64,000 nucleotides of DNA from Pseudoxanthomonas sp. Root630 (lineage in GTDB: Bacteria > Pseudomonadota > Gammaproteobacteria > Xanthomonadales > Xanthomonadaceae). Every line of letters starts with the position of its first letter. Within the stretch, counting starts at the first letter, position 1. This document shows positions 1-8,476 of this stretch, piece after piece. The notes beneath the pieces are model-generated. The model was not told the origin of the DNA, did no database searches, and worked only from the letters and a program-made list of their open reading frames with translations. Where the stretch lies: assembly GCF_001427585.1 (NCBI RefSeq), contig NZ_LMGY01000019.1, positions 1 through 64,000 on the forward strand, read 5' to 3'. The position numbers and the translations under genes are program-made.

Positions 1-174
1 GGGGTGACATCCCGGCAAAGGCGCGCTGAGGCGCCGAGAAATGTTGCTGCCGACTCGCAGTTGCCGGACGTATGACGAAGGGCAGGCTATCTGCCTGTCC
101 CCTCGTTGATGGGTGCCCGGAAGTCGCTGGACCCCCGCCTGCGCGGGGGTGACATCCCGGCAAAGGCGCGCTGA
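1..174. repeat. Intergenic direct repeat, two copies
   Basis: The first 29 bases recur exactly at 146-174. The second copy is preceded by a hairpin (131-138 pairs with 143-150) of the widespread intergenic type whose spurious translation reads WTPACAGVT. No gene is visible in the first 190 bases, so this is a noncoding repeat-bearing spacer. Confidence 0.75.
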
Positions 175-194
175 CGCGCGCGCCGGGATGTCAC
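149..194 (-). terminator. Palindrome across the DUF885 stop codon
   Basis: A perfect 13-bp inverted repeat (149-161 with 182-194) encloses 20 bases. Its right arm overlaps the TGA of the DUF885 gene (191-193). It could act as a terminator or 3'-end stabiliser for the minus-strand transcript. There is no T-run, so factor-independent termination is uncertain, and it may simply be a repeat element that supplied the stop codon. Confidence 0.45.
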
Positions 195-2002
195 TTGATC
201 GGTTCGTCCAGCATCAGCTGGCGGACGAAGCGCACCGGCGGTGCGCCGTACGACAGCACCTGGTCGTGGTACGCCTTCAGGTTGAACTGCGCGCCCTGCT
301 TGGCTTCCGCGGCCTTGCGCATGTCGAAGTGCTCCTGCACGCCGACGAAGTACGTCGGCAGCTGCGCCGAGGTCAGCTGCGCGCGTGTCCACTTGCCCGC
401 GGCTTCGCGCTCCTGCTGGAAGGTCTGGCGCACCATCAGGTCCATCGCCTGTTCGCGCGTCCAGCCATCGACCTGCACGCCCTGGTCGAGGATCGCATTG
501 GCGATCGTGCGCAGGTAGAACTTCATCTGCACCAGGTGGAACAACGGATCGTTGTCGAGGTAGCCGGCATCGGACATCATCTTTTCGGTGTAGACCGCCC
601 AGCCTTCGGCGAACATGCCTGAGCGCAACACGGCGCGCAGCGTCGACGGGAACTTGGCCGAGTGCCAGCCTTCCAGGTAGTGGCCCGGCGTGCCTTCGTG
701 GATGCTCAGCAGGTGGATCATCCGGCTGTTGTATTCGCGCAGGAACGAATCGACCTGCTTCTGGTCCCACTCGTCCGGAATCGGCGAGACGGCGTAGAAG
801 GTCTTCAGGTTCTTGTCGAGCGGGCCGGGCGAATCGCAGTACGCCACCGCCACGCCGCGCTGGAACTCCGGCATCTCGATGATTTCCACCGGTGCGTCGG
901 GCAGCGTCACCAGGTCGTGCTTGCGGACGAACTCGGTGGCCTGCGCCAGCGCCGCTTCCGCATCCGGCACCACCTTGTCGCGCGCCGGGCGCTCGGCGTA
1001 GGCCAGCTCCAGCGCGGCCTCGATCGCCTTCTGCTGCTCGTCGGCGGTAGGCGTTTCCGGCAGCGCGGGCGCGCCGGGCTTGTCCTTCAGCACGGTGCGG
1101 GCGATGCCGTACATCTCTTCGCGTACGCGCTTGAGCTCGCCTTCGGCGCGCTGCTTGATGTCGGCGCGCGACAGCGAAGAGAGCAGGGCGAACTGCAGTT
1201 TCTGGTCGTACAGCGCCTGGCCGATGCGGAAGTCGCCCTTCGCGTTCGGTACCAGCGTCTTGTCCAGCCAGGCCTGGTGTTCGGCCACGGCCTTCTTCAG
1301 GCCGTCGATGGCGGCTTCTGCCTGCGCACGGTCGGCCTCGGGCAGGTCCTTGAGGTGCGGCGCGATGAAGGTTTCGACGATGCTGAGGATGCCGGCGTTC
1401 TGCTTGGCGACGGTCTCGGCATGCACCTTCGGCACGCGTGCCGGGTCCAGGTTCTCGCGGGCCTGCGCGAGCAGTGCGGGGATCTTCTGCATGCGCGCGG
1501 TGGCGGACTTCAGGCGATCCGGCAACGGCGCGAACTCGCGCGCCATCAGGCCGTAGATCGCGCCGCCGGCGACATTGTTGTAGACCTGCGGATCCCAGGC
1601 CCAGCTCTGCAGCGTTTCCGCGGTCCAGATGTCGTACTGCAGCTGGTTGCGCAGGATGGCGGCATCGACCTGGTTCTCGCGCGACAGCGCGGCGATGTCG
1701 GTCGCATCCAGTTCGGCCAGGATCTTCTTGCTGAACTCCAGGCCCTTCTGGCGGCCGGCGGCGCTCAGGTCGTCGAGTTCGCCGTCGTACTTGTGTTCGC
1801 CGATCTGGGTGGCGCCGACGGGCGAGAGTTGCAGCCAGCCTTCCAGGGCGCGCTTGGAGAGATCGGCGAAGGCGGCGTCGGCCTTGGCGGTGTCCGGGGC
1901 GGTGGCCGCCGTGTCGGCGCCGGGGGCGGCGGTGGGGGCTTCGCTCTTCTGGCAGGCGGACAGCGAGGCCAGGAGGGCGGCGGCGAGCAGGGTCTTGCGC
2001 AT
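191..2002 (-). CDS. DUF885-family lipoprotein, putative metallopeptidase
   Basis: A 603-residue DUF885 protein. The N-terminus MRKTLLAAALLASLSAC is a lipoprotein signal with Cys17 as the lipidation site, so I chose this start over a longer upstream frame that has no signal. Near residue 435 it carries HEGTPGHYLE, followed about 30 residues later by EGWAVYTE. These are the family's HExxxGH and EGW motifs, which resemble zinc-peptidase metal ligands. Members are usually about 590-610 residues, so it is full length. DUF885 proteins are generally thought to be periplasmic or membrane-anchored peptidases, but the substrate is unknown. It stands alone, divergent from the GFA-like gene. Family assignment is secure; the enzymatic role is inferred. 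Confidence 0.88.
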   Translation of the reverse strand: MRKTLLAAALLASLSACQKSEAPTAAPGADTAATAPDTAKADAAFADLSKRALEGWLQLSPVGATQIGEHKYDGELDDLSAAGRQKGLEFSKKILAELDATDIAALSRENQVDAAILRNQLQYDIWTAETLQSWAWDPQVYNNVAGGAIYGLMAREFAPLPDRLKSATARMQKIPALLAQARENLDPARVPKVHAETVAKQNAGILSIVETFIAPHLKDLPEADRAQAEAAIDGLKKAVAEHQAWLDKTLVPNAKGDFRIGQALYDQKLQFALLSSLSRADIKQRAEGELKRVREEMYGIARTVLKDKPGAPALPETPTADEQQKAIEAALELAYAERPARDKVVPDAEAALAQATEFVRKHDLVTLPDAPVEIIEMPEFQRGVAVAYCDSPGPLDKNLKTFYAVSPIPDEWDQKQVDSFLREYNSRMIHLLSIHEGTPGHYLEGWHSAKFPSTLRAVLRSGMFAEGWAVYTEKMMSDAGYLDNDPLFHLVQMKFYLRTIANAILDQGVQVDGWTREQAMDLMVRQTFQQEREAAGKWTRAQLTSAQLPTYFVGVQEHFDMRKAAEAKQGAQFNLKAYHDQVLSYGAPPVRFVRQLMLDEPIK

Positions 2003-2116
2003 GGGAGTCCTGTTGCATTGCAGCGGTGAGCGGAGGCGACAGCATAGGCCGAAGGTCATGCCGGTGCCCATGCCATTCGATATACGCTTGGTCTCCAGCC
2101 AACGGGAATCCATGCC

Positions 2117-2467
2117 ATGAAGCACGAGGGAAGCTGCCACTGCGGGCGGATCGCGTTCGAGGTCGAAGGCGAGGTCAACGACGTGGTCGATTGCAATTGC
2201 TCGCTGTGCCGTCGGCGCGGTGGCCTGTTGTGGTTCGCGCCCCGCGAGGCGCTGGTGCTGAAGACGCCCGAGGGAGACCTGTCGACCTACACGTTCAACA
2301 AGCACCACATCCAGCACCACTTCTGCGCTGTCTGTGGCATCGCCCCGTACGGCGAAGCCGCGCATCCGAAGACGGGGGCGCAGATGGCGGCCATCAACGT
2401 GCGCTGCCTGCCGGGTGTGGACCTCTCGAAACTGAAGGTCGCAGCCTACGACGGTGCCAGCCTATGA
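2117..2467 (+). CDS. GFA/CENP-V domain zinc protein
   Basis: A 116-residue protein of the glutathione-dependent formaldehyde-activating (GFA) fold. The zinc-binding cysteines are visible: Cys7 and Cys9 in SCHCG, Cys26/28/31 in DCNCSLC, and Cys70/73 in FCAVCG. These are the structural and catalytic zinc ligands of S-(hydroxymethyl)glutathione synthase-like proteins. Most family members are annotated only as GFA family, and real formaldehyde activity is rare, so the substrate is unknown. The stop overlaps the next start as ATGA, so it is translationally coupled to the DUF4349 lipoprotein. Confidence 0.88.
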   Translation: MKHEGSCHCGRIAFEVEGEVNDVVDCNCSLCRRRGGLLWFAPREALVLKTPEGDLSTYTFNKHHIQHHFCAVCGIAPYGEAAHPKTGAQMAAINVRCLPGVDLSKLKVAAYDGASL

Positions 2468-3246
2468 GTTTCGGGAACGCGCTTCGGATGGCTGCGGTAG
2501 CGCTTGCGGCAAGTGTGGCGCTGGCAGGATGCGCCAAGCAGGAGAGCGGTCAACGGCCGCGCGCCGCCGTGGTGCTCAAATCCTCCGCAGGCGAGTTCCT
2601 CGCCTACGAGCACAACGTCACGCTGCGGCTGGACGCAGAGCGGATTCCGGCGCGCGTGCAGGCGCTGCAGGATGCGTGCATGCGCAAGCAGCATGGCGAC
2701 TGCACGGTGTTGGAGGTGAGCCAGCGAGGTGGCGACCACCCCCGCGGCATGCTGACGGTCCGGATCGTGCCCGCGGGCGTCGAGCCGTTGATCGCGGCCG
2801 CAAGCGAGGGTGCCGACCCCGGAGACCGCAGCACACGCGCTGAGGATTTGGCGGAATCGGTGCGCGACAACGCGCTGACGCGCTCCCGGCTGCAGAAGGA
2901 GCTGTCGGGCCTGCAGGCGTTCCAGCAACGCCGCGACCTGTCGGTGGCGGACATGATCGCGTTGTCGCAACAAGTCTCTAGGCTGGAGGCCCAGTTGGAG
3001 GCCGCCGATCAGGAGGCTGCGCAGCACCAACGCAGGATCCAGACACAGAAGGTGTCGTTGCATTTCGAAACGCCGGGTGGGGAGAACGGTCGCGGCGAGA
3101 TCCGACAGGCCGTGGCCGATTTCTTCGCGACCTTGGCCAGCGGCACAGCATGGACGATCCGGGCCGTGGCATTCCTGATCCCCGTGCTGGTCGTGCTTTT
3201 GATTCTGGTTGTCGCATGGCGTCGGCTGCGGCGACGTCGCGCCTGA
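2464..3246 (+). CDS. DUF4349-type lipoprotein with C-terminal membrane segment
   Basis: A 260-residue protein that begins MSFGNALRMAAVALAASVALAG with a Cys next, a lipoprotein signal. The middle is polar with a predicted coiled coil (about residues 120-200, rich in Gln, Glu, Arg and Leu). Near the C-terminus is one strong hydrophobic segment (IPVLVVLLILVVAW) followed by an Arg-rich tail. This layout matches DUF4349 proteins: an extracytoplasmic domain tethered at both ends. The start overlaps the preceding stop (ATGA). Function is unknown; a cell-envelope role is inferred. Confidence 0.8.
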   Translation: MSFGNALRMAAVALAASVALAGCAKQESGQRPRAAVVLKSSAGEFLAYEHNVTLRLDAERIPARVQALQDACMRKQHGDCTVLEVSQRGGDHPRGMLTVRIVPAGVEPLIAAASEGADPGDRSTRAEDLAESVRDNALTRSRLQKELSGLQAFQQRRDLSVADMIALSQQVSRLEAQLEAADQEAAQHQRRIQTQKVSLHFETPGGENGRGEIRQAVADFFATLASGTAWTIRAVAFLIPVLVVLLILVVAWRRLRRRRA

Positions 3247-3268
3247 GCTGCCGGCAGCGCTCGTGGTG

Positions 3269-4213
3269 CTAGGGCGTGGCGGGCGCACCGCGACCGAGGA
3301 AGTCGTCCGGCATCGGCGGCAGCGGCGTGCGCTCGTCGCGCGCCTCTTCCTTCAGCCAGTTGATGAAGGCCTGCGCGGCGGCGCTCGGTGGTTTGTGCGC
3401 CGGATGCACCGCGTAGTAGGCGAAGCGCGCTTTCAGTGCAGGCCCGGGCAGCCGCACGAGTTCGTAACGTTGCAGGTAGGGCTGGGCGACGTGCCGGCGC
3501 GCCAGTGCCGCGCCCACGCCATACACGGCCGCGCGCATCGCATCGGTGCTGTCGTTGAAGCTGTGCATCGGCGGCAGGCGCAGCCCGCGCACGCCGGCGG
3601 CACGGAACCAGTCGCGCCAGCCTTGCAGCGCAAGGTCGGTCACCAGTGGTAGCTGCGCGATCTGGCGCGGCTCCTTGACCGCTTCGATGCCGGGCAGGGC
3701 GGGGGACGCGACCGGGAACAGTTCGTCGTCCATCAGATGGTGCGAGGTCAGGCCTGCCCAGTGCCCGGGCCCATGGCGGATGCCCAATTCCGGGCCTTCG
3801 TCGTCGAAACGCGTCAGCGAGATGCCGGTGTCGACATGCAGGCGGACATGCGGATGGCGCGCGCAGAACCGCGGTAGCCGCGGCAACAGCCAGCAGTAGG
3901 CGAGCGAATGCAGCGTGGTGATGCGCAGCGTGGTGGTCTTGCCGGCGAGCTGCAGGTGCGAGGCGACGGCATCGATATCGCCCAGCGCCGCGTTGGCGGC
4001 ATCCGCCAGTTGGCGGCCCTCCGTCGTGAGCTTCACGCCACGCGCGTGGCGCTGGAACAGGACCACGCCCAGCAGCCCCTCCAGCTTGCGCACGTGGTGG
4101 CTGACGGCGCTGGCGGTGAGGTGCAGTTCGTCGGCCGCGTGGGCGAAATTCTGGTGGCGGGCGGCGGCGGCGAACACGCCGAGGGCGGGCAGCAGGGCGG
4201 GGCGCAGGCTCAT
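3269..4213 (-). CDS. LysR-family transcriptional regulator (GcvA-like)
   Basis: A 314-residue LysR regulator. The N-terminal winged helix-turn-helix (residues about 6-65) contains AADELHLTASAVSHHVRKLE, followed by the effector-binding domain. The start MSLRPALLPAL was chosen because the helix-turn-helix then sits at its normal distance from the N-terminus; a much longer upstream frame is spurious. The HTH and the 'SLAYCWLLPRL' stretch resemble the GcvA subgroup. It is divergent from the DMT exporter that starts about 110 bases away, so the usual inference is that it controls that gene and itself. The effector is not evident. Confidence 0.92.
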   Translation of the reverse strand: MSLRPALLPALGVFAAAARHQNFAHAADELHLTASAVSHHVRKLEGLLGVVLFQRHARGVKLTTEGRQLADAANAALGDIDAVASHLQLAGKTTTLRITTLHSLAYCWLLPRLPRFCARHPHVRLHVDTGISLTRFDDEGPELGIRHGPGHWAGLTSHHLMDDELFPVASPALPGIEAVKEPRQIAQLPLVTDLALQGWRDWFRAAGVRGLRLPPMHSFNDSTDAMRAAVYGVGAALARRHVAQPYLQRYELVRLPGPALKARFAYYAVHPAHKPPSAAAQAFINWLKEEARDERTPLPPMPDDFLGRGAPATP

Positions 4214-4319
4214 GGGGGATCCAGGCACAAACCAGATTTGTGGCTTGGCCGTATCGTACGCGCTTGTGGGGCCTGTAGGATTCGCCAGAATGGCGCCAGG
4301 CACGAACGAGGGCGCAGCG

Positions 4320-5216
4320 ATGGCGCAGGCAGACACAACCGCGAACGCGCTCCCCGAGGTGGTTGGGCGCGATTGGCGCACGCCGCTGGAGTTGCTGGCG
4401 CTGGGCGCGATCTGGGGCAGCTCGTTCCTCTTCATGCGCATCGCGGCGAATCCGTTCGGCCCCTTCGCGCTGGTCGAAGTACGGCTGGCGCTGGGTGCGC
4501 TGGTCCTGCTGCCGTTCCTGTGGCGCGAGCGGGCGCACTTCCGCGCCGGCATGTGGCCGCGCCTGGCGATGATCGGCGCGATCAATTCGGCGATCCCGTT
4601 CCTGCTGTTCGCGTGGGCGGCGCAACGTTCGCCCGCGGCGATCGGCGCGATCTGCAACGCGATGACCGTGTTGTTTGCGGCGCTGGTGGGCTTCCTGTTC
4701 TTCGGCCAGAAGATCGGTACGCGACGTTCGCTGGCGTTGCTCGTGGGCTTCGTCGGCGTGGTCGTGCTGGCGACGAGCAAGGCCGGTGGCTTGAGCGTGG
4801 GCGGCGCGGTCGTGGCCGGCTCCACGGCAGCATTGCTGTATGGCGTGGGCGTGAACCTGGTACGCAAGCATCTGGCAGGCATCCCGCCAGCGGCCGCAGC
4901 GGCGGCGACGCTGAGCTGCGCGGCGCTGCTGGTGCTGCCGTTCGCGGCGACGCATTGGCCAACGGCCAGCATCGCGCCCGGTGCATGGGGGGCGGCCATC
5001 GCCATCGGCGTGGTCTGCACCGGCTACGCGTTCCTGCTGTATTACCGGTTGATCCAGCGCATCGGTCCGGCCCGTGCGTCGACGGTGACTTACCTGGTGC
5101 CGCTGTTCGGCGCAGGCTTCGCGTGGGCGTTCCTCGGCGAGTCGGTCACGCTGGCGATGCTCGCCGCGGGCGCGCTGATCCTGGGCAGCGTCGCGGCCAG
5201 CCAGCGCGCTGCCTGA
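4320..5216 (+). CDS. EamA-family (DMT) membrane exporter
   Basis: A 298-residue drug/metabolite transporter with about ten membrane segments arranged as two EamA repeats. The first starts LGAIWGSSFLFMRIA and the second GVGVNLVRKHLAG, with the family end LGESVTLAMLAAGALILGS. I chose the ATG at 4320, which has GAGGG seven bases upstream; an in-frame ATG at 4290 would add ten residues. Such proteins export amino acids, metabolites or drugs. The substrate cannot be read from sequence. Divergent from the LysR gene, which probably regulates it. Confidence 0.9.
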   Translation: MAQADTTANALPEVVGRDWRTPLELLALGAIWGSSFLFMRIAANPFGPFALVEVRLALGALVLLPFLWRERAHFRAGMWPRLAMIGAINSAIPFLLFAWAAQRSPAAIGAICNAMTVLFAALVGFLFFGQKIGTRRSLALLVGFVGVVVLATSKAGGLSVGGAVVAGSTAALLYGVGVNLVRKHLAGIPPAAAAAATLSCAALLVLPFAATHWPTASIAPGAWGAAIAIGVVCTGYAFLLYYRLIQRIGPARASTVTYLVPLFGAGFAWAFLGESVTLAMLAAGALILGSVAASQRAA

Positions 5217-5222
5217 CGGGCG

Positions 5223-6620
5223 TCAGGCGAACAAACCCTGCGCCAGCGTCAGTGGCGCATGCCGCTGCACCGCGCCTTCCACCGCCATCCGCAGCATCGC
5301 CGGCGCGATGTAGGCGTGATGCACGCCGCTGATCGCGGCCATGTACGCGCGTCCGAAGACATTGGCGCACTGCACGCGCGTCCCCAACGTGATCTCCACG
5401 CCGGCATCGGTGATCTGCACGCCCACGCAGGAACGGAACGCCAGATGGCGATCGTCCGCACCGAGGATCACTTGCGCGCGCCGCCCGTCGACATCGACCT
5501 GTTGCGCCAGCACCGGATAGCGTCCGGCGAACATCGGCCCGTTGCTCGTCGATAGCAGCGACGACACCGGGCAGCCCAACGGCGAGGTGCGCAGTCGCAA
5601 CGGCCGCACCAACACGTTCCGCAATCGCATCAGCTGGGTCACGCCGGCGGGGCGGTATTGCAGGAAGCCTTCCAGCACGTCGGCCATCAAGGCCGATGCC
5701 GTCGCATTCGTGGTGCCTTGCAGGCGCAGGCTGAAGGTGTCCTGGTGATGGAAGTCCGGCAGTTGCGCCAACAGCAGTGATCCGATGGGTGGAGACGGCA
5801 GCGCTTTCACCGGCGATGCGCGGCCTTCGACGAAGCCGATCTCGCCGCACCAGCCCGCCAACCGCGTGCGGACGCGACCGGCACGCGCGCGCAGGCCGGC
5901 GCAGAGATGCTGCTGCCAGCTGCCAGGCGGTGCATGCAGGGCCAGCCGCACGGTGGGGATGCGCTCTGCATGCGCGGGATGCGCCGCCAGCCATGCCTGC
6001 ACGGACGGAGGCAGCGTTTCGGTCAGCGTGGCGATGTTCGCGTCGCCGGCCAGGACGTCGTCCTGCAGGGCGCCTGGCGGTAGCCCGCCGAGTTCGTCCG
6101 TGTGGCACGACAGTGCGAACAGCACCGGATGCGAGGTTCCTGCCTGCAGCGGCGCGAACTGGTGCCAGGTGCCGCCGCCGAAGCGCACGCTGAAAAGCGC
6201 ATCGGCAGGCAGGTCGACGTGGTGCAGGGCGGCGGCGAAGTGCGCGGGATCGCGCGCGAGCTGTTCGTCCGGCGCCGTGGAAAAACGCAGGCGTGCGCCA
6301 CCGCTGCCGGTCACCGCGGTGAACGTGCGATGCCCCGCGTGGCGATGGAAGGGATGTCCCGCCGCACCGACGGTGAAGGTGTACAGGGCGCTACGTTCGC
6401 CAGCATCGAAATCCGGTGCGGCGATGCGTACCGACGGTTCGTCGAGCGCGTCCACGAAGCCCGGATGCGCGCGCTGCAGCGCGCTGGTATCCGCATGCAG
6501 GCGATCGCCCGCGCCGGGTCCCAGCTGCGCCAGCAACACCACTTCCACCGGCAGCCCGCCCGAGTAAGAGCGGATGCGGGCGGTGGGGAAACCCGGGACG
6601 ACATCGGCATGGCGGCGCAT
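5223..6620 (-). CDS. Cupin-like plus DUF2867 two-domain protein
   Basis: A 465-residue protein. The N-terminal part (about 1-190) has cupin-like histidine clusters: HPFHRHAGHRTF near residue 90, and GGGTWHQF near 150. The C-terminal part (about 275-460) is a DUF2867 domain with the typical ending GRAYMAAISGVHHAYIAPAMLRMAVE. It starts 18 bases after the ArsR gene stop, preceded by GAGGAG, so the two are one operon. Its expression is probably set by the palindromic operator upstream of the ArsR gene. No enzymatic role is known for DUF2867. The cupin part suggests small-molecule or metal binding, which is inference. Confidence 0.8.
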   Translation of the reverse strand: MRRHADVVPGFPTARIRSYSGGLPVEVVLLAQLGPGAGDRLHADTSALQRAHPGFVDALDEPSVRIAAPDFDAGERSALYTFTVGAAGHPFHRHAGHRTFTAVTGSGGARLRFSTAPDEQLARDPAHFAAALHHVDLPADALFSVRFGGGTWHQFAPLQAGTSHPVLFALSCHTDELGGLPPGALQDDVLAGDANIATLTETLPPSVQAWLAAHPAHAERIPTVRLALHAPPGSWQQHLCAGLRARAGRVRTRLAGWCGEIGFVEGRASPVKALPSPPIGSLLLAQLPDFHHQDTFSLRLQGTTNATASALMADVLEGFLQYRPAGVTQLMRLRNVLVRPLRLRTSPLGCPVSSLLSTSNGPMFAGRYPVLAQQVDVDGRRAQVILGADDRHLAFRSCVGVQITDAGVEITLGTRVQCANVFGRAYMAAISGVHHAYIAPAMLRMAVEGAVQRHAPLTLAQGLFA

Positions 6621-6638
6621 GGGAAGACTCCTCGAGGA

Positions 6639-6968
6639 TCAGCGGGGCTTGGGTGTCGCGGTCTTGCGCGCGCGCGCCTTGGCTTCGCGCTTCAGCGGGC
6701 CCGCGGTGGGGCAGACCTCGAAGGCGAAACCGCTCAGCGTGTTGACTAGGTTGTCGGGCGCCAGCCGGTAGAAAACAAACTGGCCGCGCTTGTCGCTGCT
6801 GACCAGGCCGGCGGCTTCCAGCACGGACAGGTGCCGCGAGATGGCGGGCGCGCTCATGTCGAAGCGCGCGGCGATCTCGCCAGCGGTGAGTTCCTGCGCG
6901 GACAGGTAGGCGAGGATTTCGCGACGCGGGCGGGAGGCCAGGGCGTCGAAGATGCGGTCGACCGTCAT
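6639..6968 (-). CDS. ArsR/SdpR-family autorepressor
   Basis: A 109-residue winged-helix regulator: FDALASRPRREILAYL, then TAGEIAARFDMSAPAISRHLSVLEAAGLV, a classic ArsR recognition helix. It lacks the ELCVCDL metal-binding Cys motif, which places it with SdpR-like non-metal autorepressors. The start codon lies two bases from a perfect 12-bp inverted repeat, leaving no room for a normal ribosome-binding site, so a leaderless transcript is likely. It heads an operon with the cupin-DUF2867 gene. The C-terminus is basic (KREAKARARK). Its inducing signal is unknown. Confidence 0.92.
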   Translation of the reverse strand: MTVDRIFDALASRPRREILAYLSAQELTAGEIAARFDMSAPAISRHLSVLEAAGLVSSDKRGQFVFYRLAPDNLVNTLSGFAFEVCPTAGPLKREAKARARKTATPKPR

Positions 6969-6969
6969 A

Positions 6970-7011
6970 TGTACTTAGATAATTAACGTATTTGCTAAAT
7001 ATCTAAGTACA
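6970..7011 (-). promoter_or_regulatory. Perfect palindromic operator of the ArsR-DUF2867 operon
   Basis: The arms TGTACTTAGATA (6970-6981) and TATCTAAGTACA (7000-7011) are perfect inverted repeats of 12 bases around an AT-rich 18-base spacer. The site sits directly before the ArsR start codon and covers the only plausible promoter, so it is the expected autorepression operator. It is much more AT-rich than the surrounding sequence. Confidence 0.85.
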
Positions 7012-7057
7012 GGGCGCGGCTGTCAAGCGCCGCCCGTCGGGGCGGCGCTTGCGGGGC

Positions 7058-7978
7058 TCAGCGGATCGGGGGCGTGCGCACCGGCAGCGGCACGTTGCAC
7101 AGGTCGATATGGCCGGCCGGGCGCACGTACCAGCCGTCGCGGCGGTTGCGGCGCGCCTCGGTGGCGGCGGCGAAGGTCTTCGAATCGGTGCGCAGGACCT
7201 GCAATGGCGTGCGTTCGGCTTCCGGCACGTCGCTGGCCAGGCGGACGGCGGTGATCGGCGTGCGCTCGGTGGCGTTCTCGTAGAAGCCCATCGGCTCGGG
7301 GCCGCGGGGGATCGCGCTAAGCAGTTCCATGCCCTTCACCACCCGACCGACCAGGGTGATGTTGCGGTCGAGCTGCCGCGGCGACTGGCCGGTGACCACG
7401 TAGAGCTCGCTGCCGTTGCTGCTGTCGGGCGGACCACCGCGGCCCGCGCCCAGCGCGCCGTAGCAATGCGCCAGCCAGACCTCGTTCGTCTTCGGATCGC
7501 GTCCCGCCGGAAAGCCATCGACGAAGCCGACTTCGGGCGCCCAGCCATCCACGTCCGGCAATCCGGTGAAGGACACGCCCTTGCCCGCGCGCGCGAACTC
7601 CGCCGGCAGTTTCGTCTTCGCCGTGCCCAGCGATTTCGCCTTGGCGGTGTCTTCCGCATCAGCATCGCCGAACTGCACCACGAAGTTGTCCTGCGAGCGA
7701 TAGATGCCCAGGCCGTTCCAGAAGCCCTCGTGCGCCAGCGTGCGGATGTTGGCCGCGTGCTCGGGTGCGAAGGCGGGCGCCAGTTCGACCACCACGCGGC
7801 CGCCGGGTACGTCCATGTACAGCGTGTTCGCCGGATCGAGCGTGCGCCAGTCGGCGTCCGGCGAGGCGTCCACGATCTCCTTGGCGCTCAGGTACTTCGG
7901 CGCCTCGGCCGCATGCGCGGCAGGCAGGGCAAGCAGGCAGGCGAGCGGGCAGGCGAGCAGCAGGGGCGTCAGGCGCAT
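7058..7978 (-). CDS. Secreted cyclophilin-type peptidyl-prolyl isomerase
   Basis: A 306-residue protein with a Sec signal ([23 protein letters not shown], cleaved after AHA). The mature part has a divergent cyclophilin fold: [40 protein letters not shown], and [32 protein letters not shown]. The FVVQ and NITLVGRV motifs are the cyclophilin core, while large insertions lengthen it beyond the usual 165-200 residues. It would act in the periplasm on prolyl bonds of exported proteins. Single gene, convergent to nothing and facing away from the PadR gene. Confidence 0.88.
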   Translation of the reverse strand: MRLTPLLLACPLACLLALPAAHAAEAPKYLSAKEIVDASPDADWRTLDPANTLYMDVPGGRVVVELAPAFAPEHAANIRTLAHEGFWNGLGIYRSQDNFVVQFGDADAEDTAKAKSLGTAKTKLPAEFARAGKGVSFTGLPDVDGWAPEVGFVDGFPAGRDPKTNEVWLAHCYGALGAGRGGPPDSSNGSELYVVTGQSPRQLDRNITLVGRVVKGMELLSAIPRGPEPMGFYENATERTPITAVRLASDVPEAERTPLQVLRTDSKTFAAATEARRNRRDGWYVRPAGHIDLCNVPLPVRTPPIR

Positions 7979-8110
7979 GGCGGATCCGGGCGGGTAGGTG
8001 ACCCGATTGTAGGGAGGCCGCCGGTCCCAGTGACTACTGGCACATTCACTATATCAAAGTTCGTAATAGCATCCTCTCCAACCTAGCGGCCGGTCCGCAA
8101 AGGGGGAGCA

Positions 8111-8476
8111 ATGAACGAACCCGACATCCATCTGAAGAAGTTCCAGAAAGAACTCAGCGCCGGCACGGTGTCGCTGGCGTTGCTGGCCGTCCTGGCCCGG
8201 GCCGGGGAGCCGTTGTATGGCTACCTGATCGCCAAACAGCTGGAGCGCGAGGGCGAAGGCGTACTCAGCGGCAAGCAGAGCGCGCTGTACCCGGTGCTGC
8301 GCAACCTGGAGGGGGGCGGGCTGCTGGACAGCTTCGTCGAGCCCTCGGTCGCCGGGCCGCCGCGTCGTTACTACCGCATCACCGAGGCAGGGCGGCAGAC
8401 CCTGCAGGCCTGGACCGCCGCCTGGCGCGCCACCCGCGATTCCGTTGATTCCGTGCTTGAGGGGATTCCTGCATGA
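8111..8476 (+). CDS. PadR-family transcriptional regulator
   Basis: A 121-residue PadR winged-helix protein. It has GTVSLALLAVLARAGEPLYGYLIAKQLE, then LSGKQSALYPVLRNLEGGGLL and PPRRYYRITEAGRQ, which are the family's helix and wing. A GGGGG ribosome-binding site lies just upstream. The stop overlaps the next start (ATGA), so it is coupled to the membrane sensor protein, a common PadR arrangement in which the regulator controls the adjacent membrane gene. An AT-rich stretch at 8041-8075 just upstream is the probable promoter/operator. Confidence 0.92.
   Translation: MNEPDIHLKKFQKELSAGTVSLALLAVLARAGEPLYGYLIAKQLEREGEGVLSGKQSALYPVLRNLEGGGLLDSFVEPSVAGPPRRYYRITEAGRQTLQAWTAAWRATRDSVDSVLEGIPA

Noticed and set aside
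113-622. Plus-strand frame opposite the DUF885 gene, including the WTPACAGVT peptide
   Set aside because: It is a translated intergenic repeat and lies opposite a well-supported gene.
2003-2365. Upstream extension of the DUF885 gene to about 724 residues
   Set aside because: The extension has no homology and would hide a clear lipoprotein signal at 2002.
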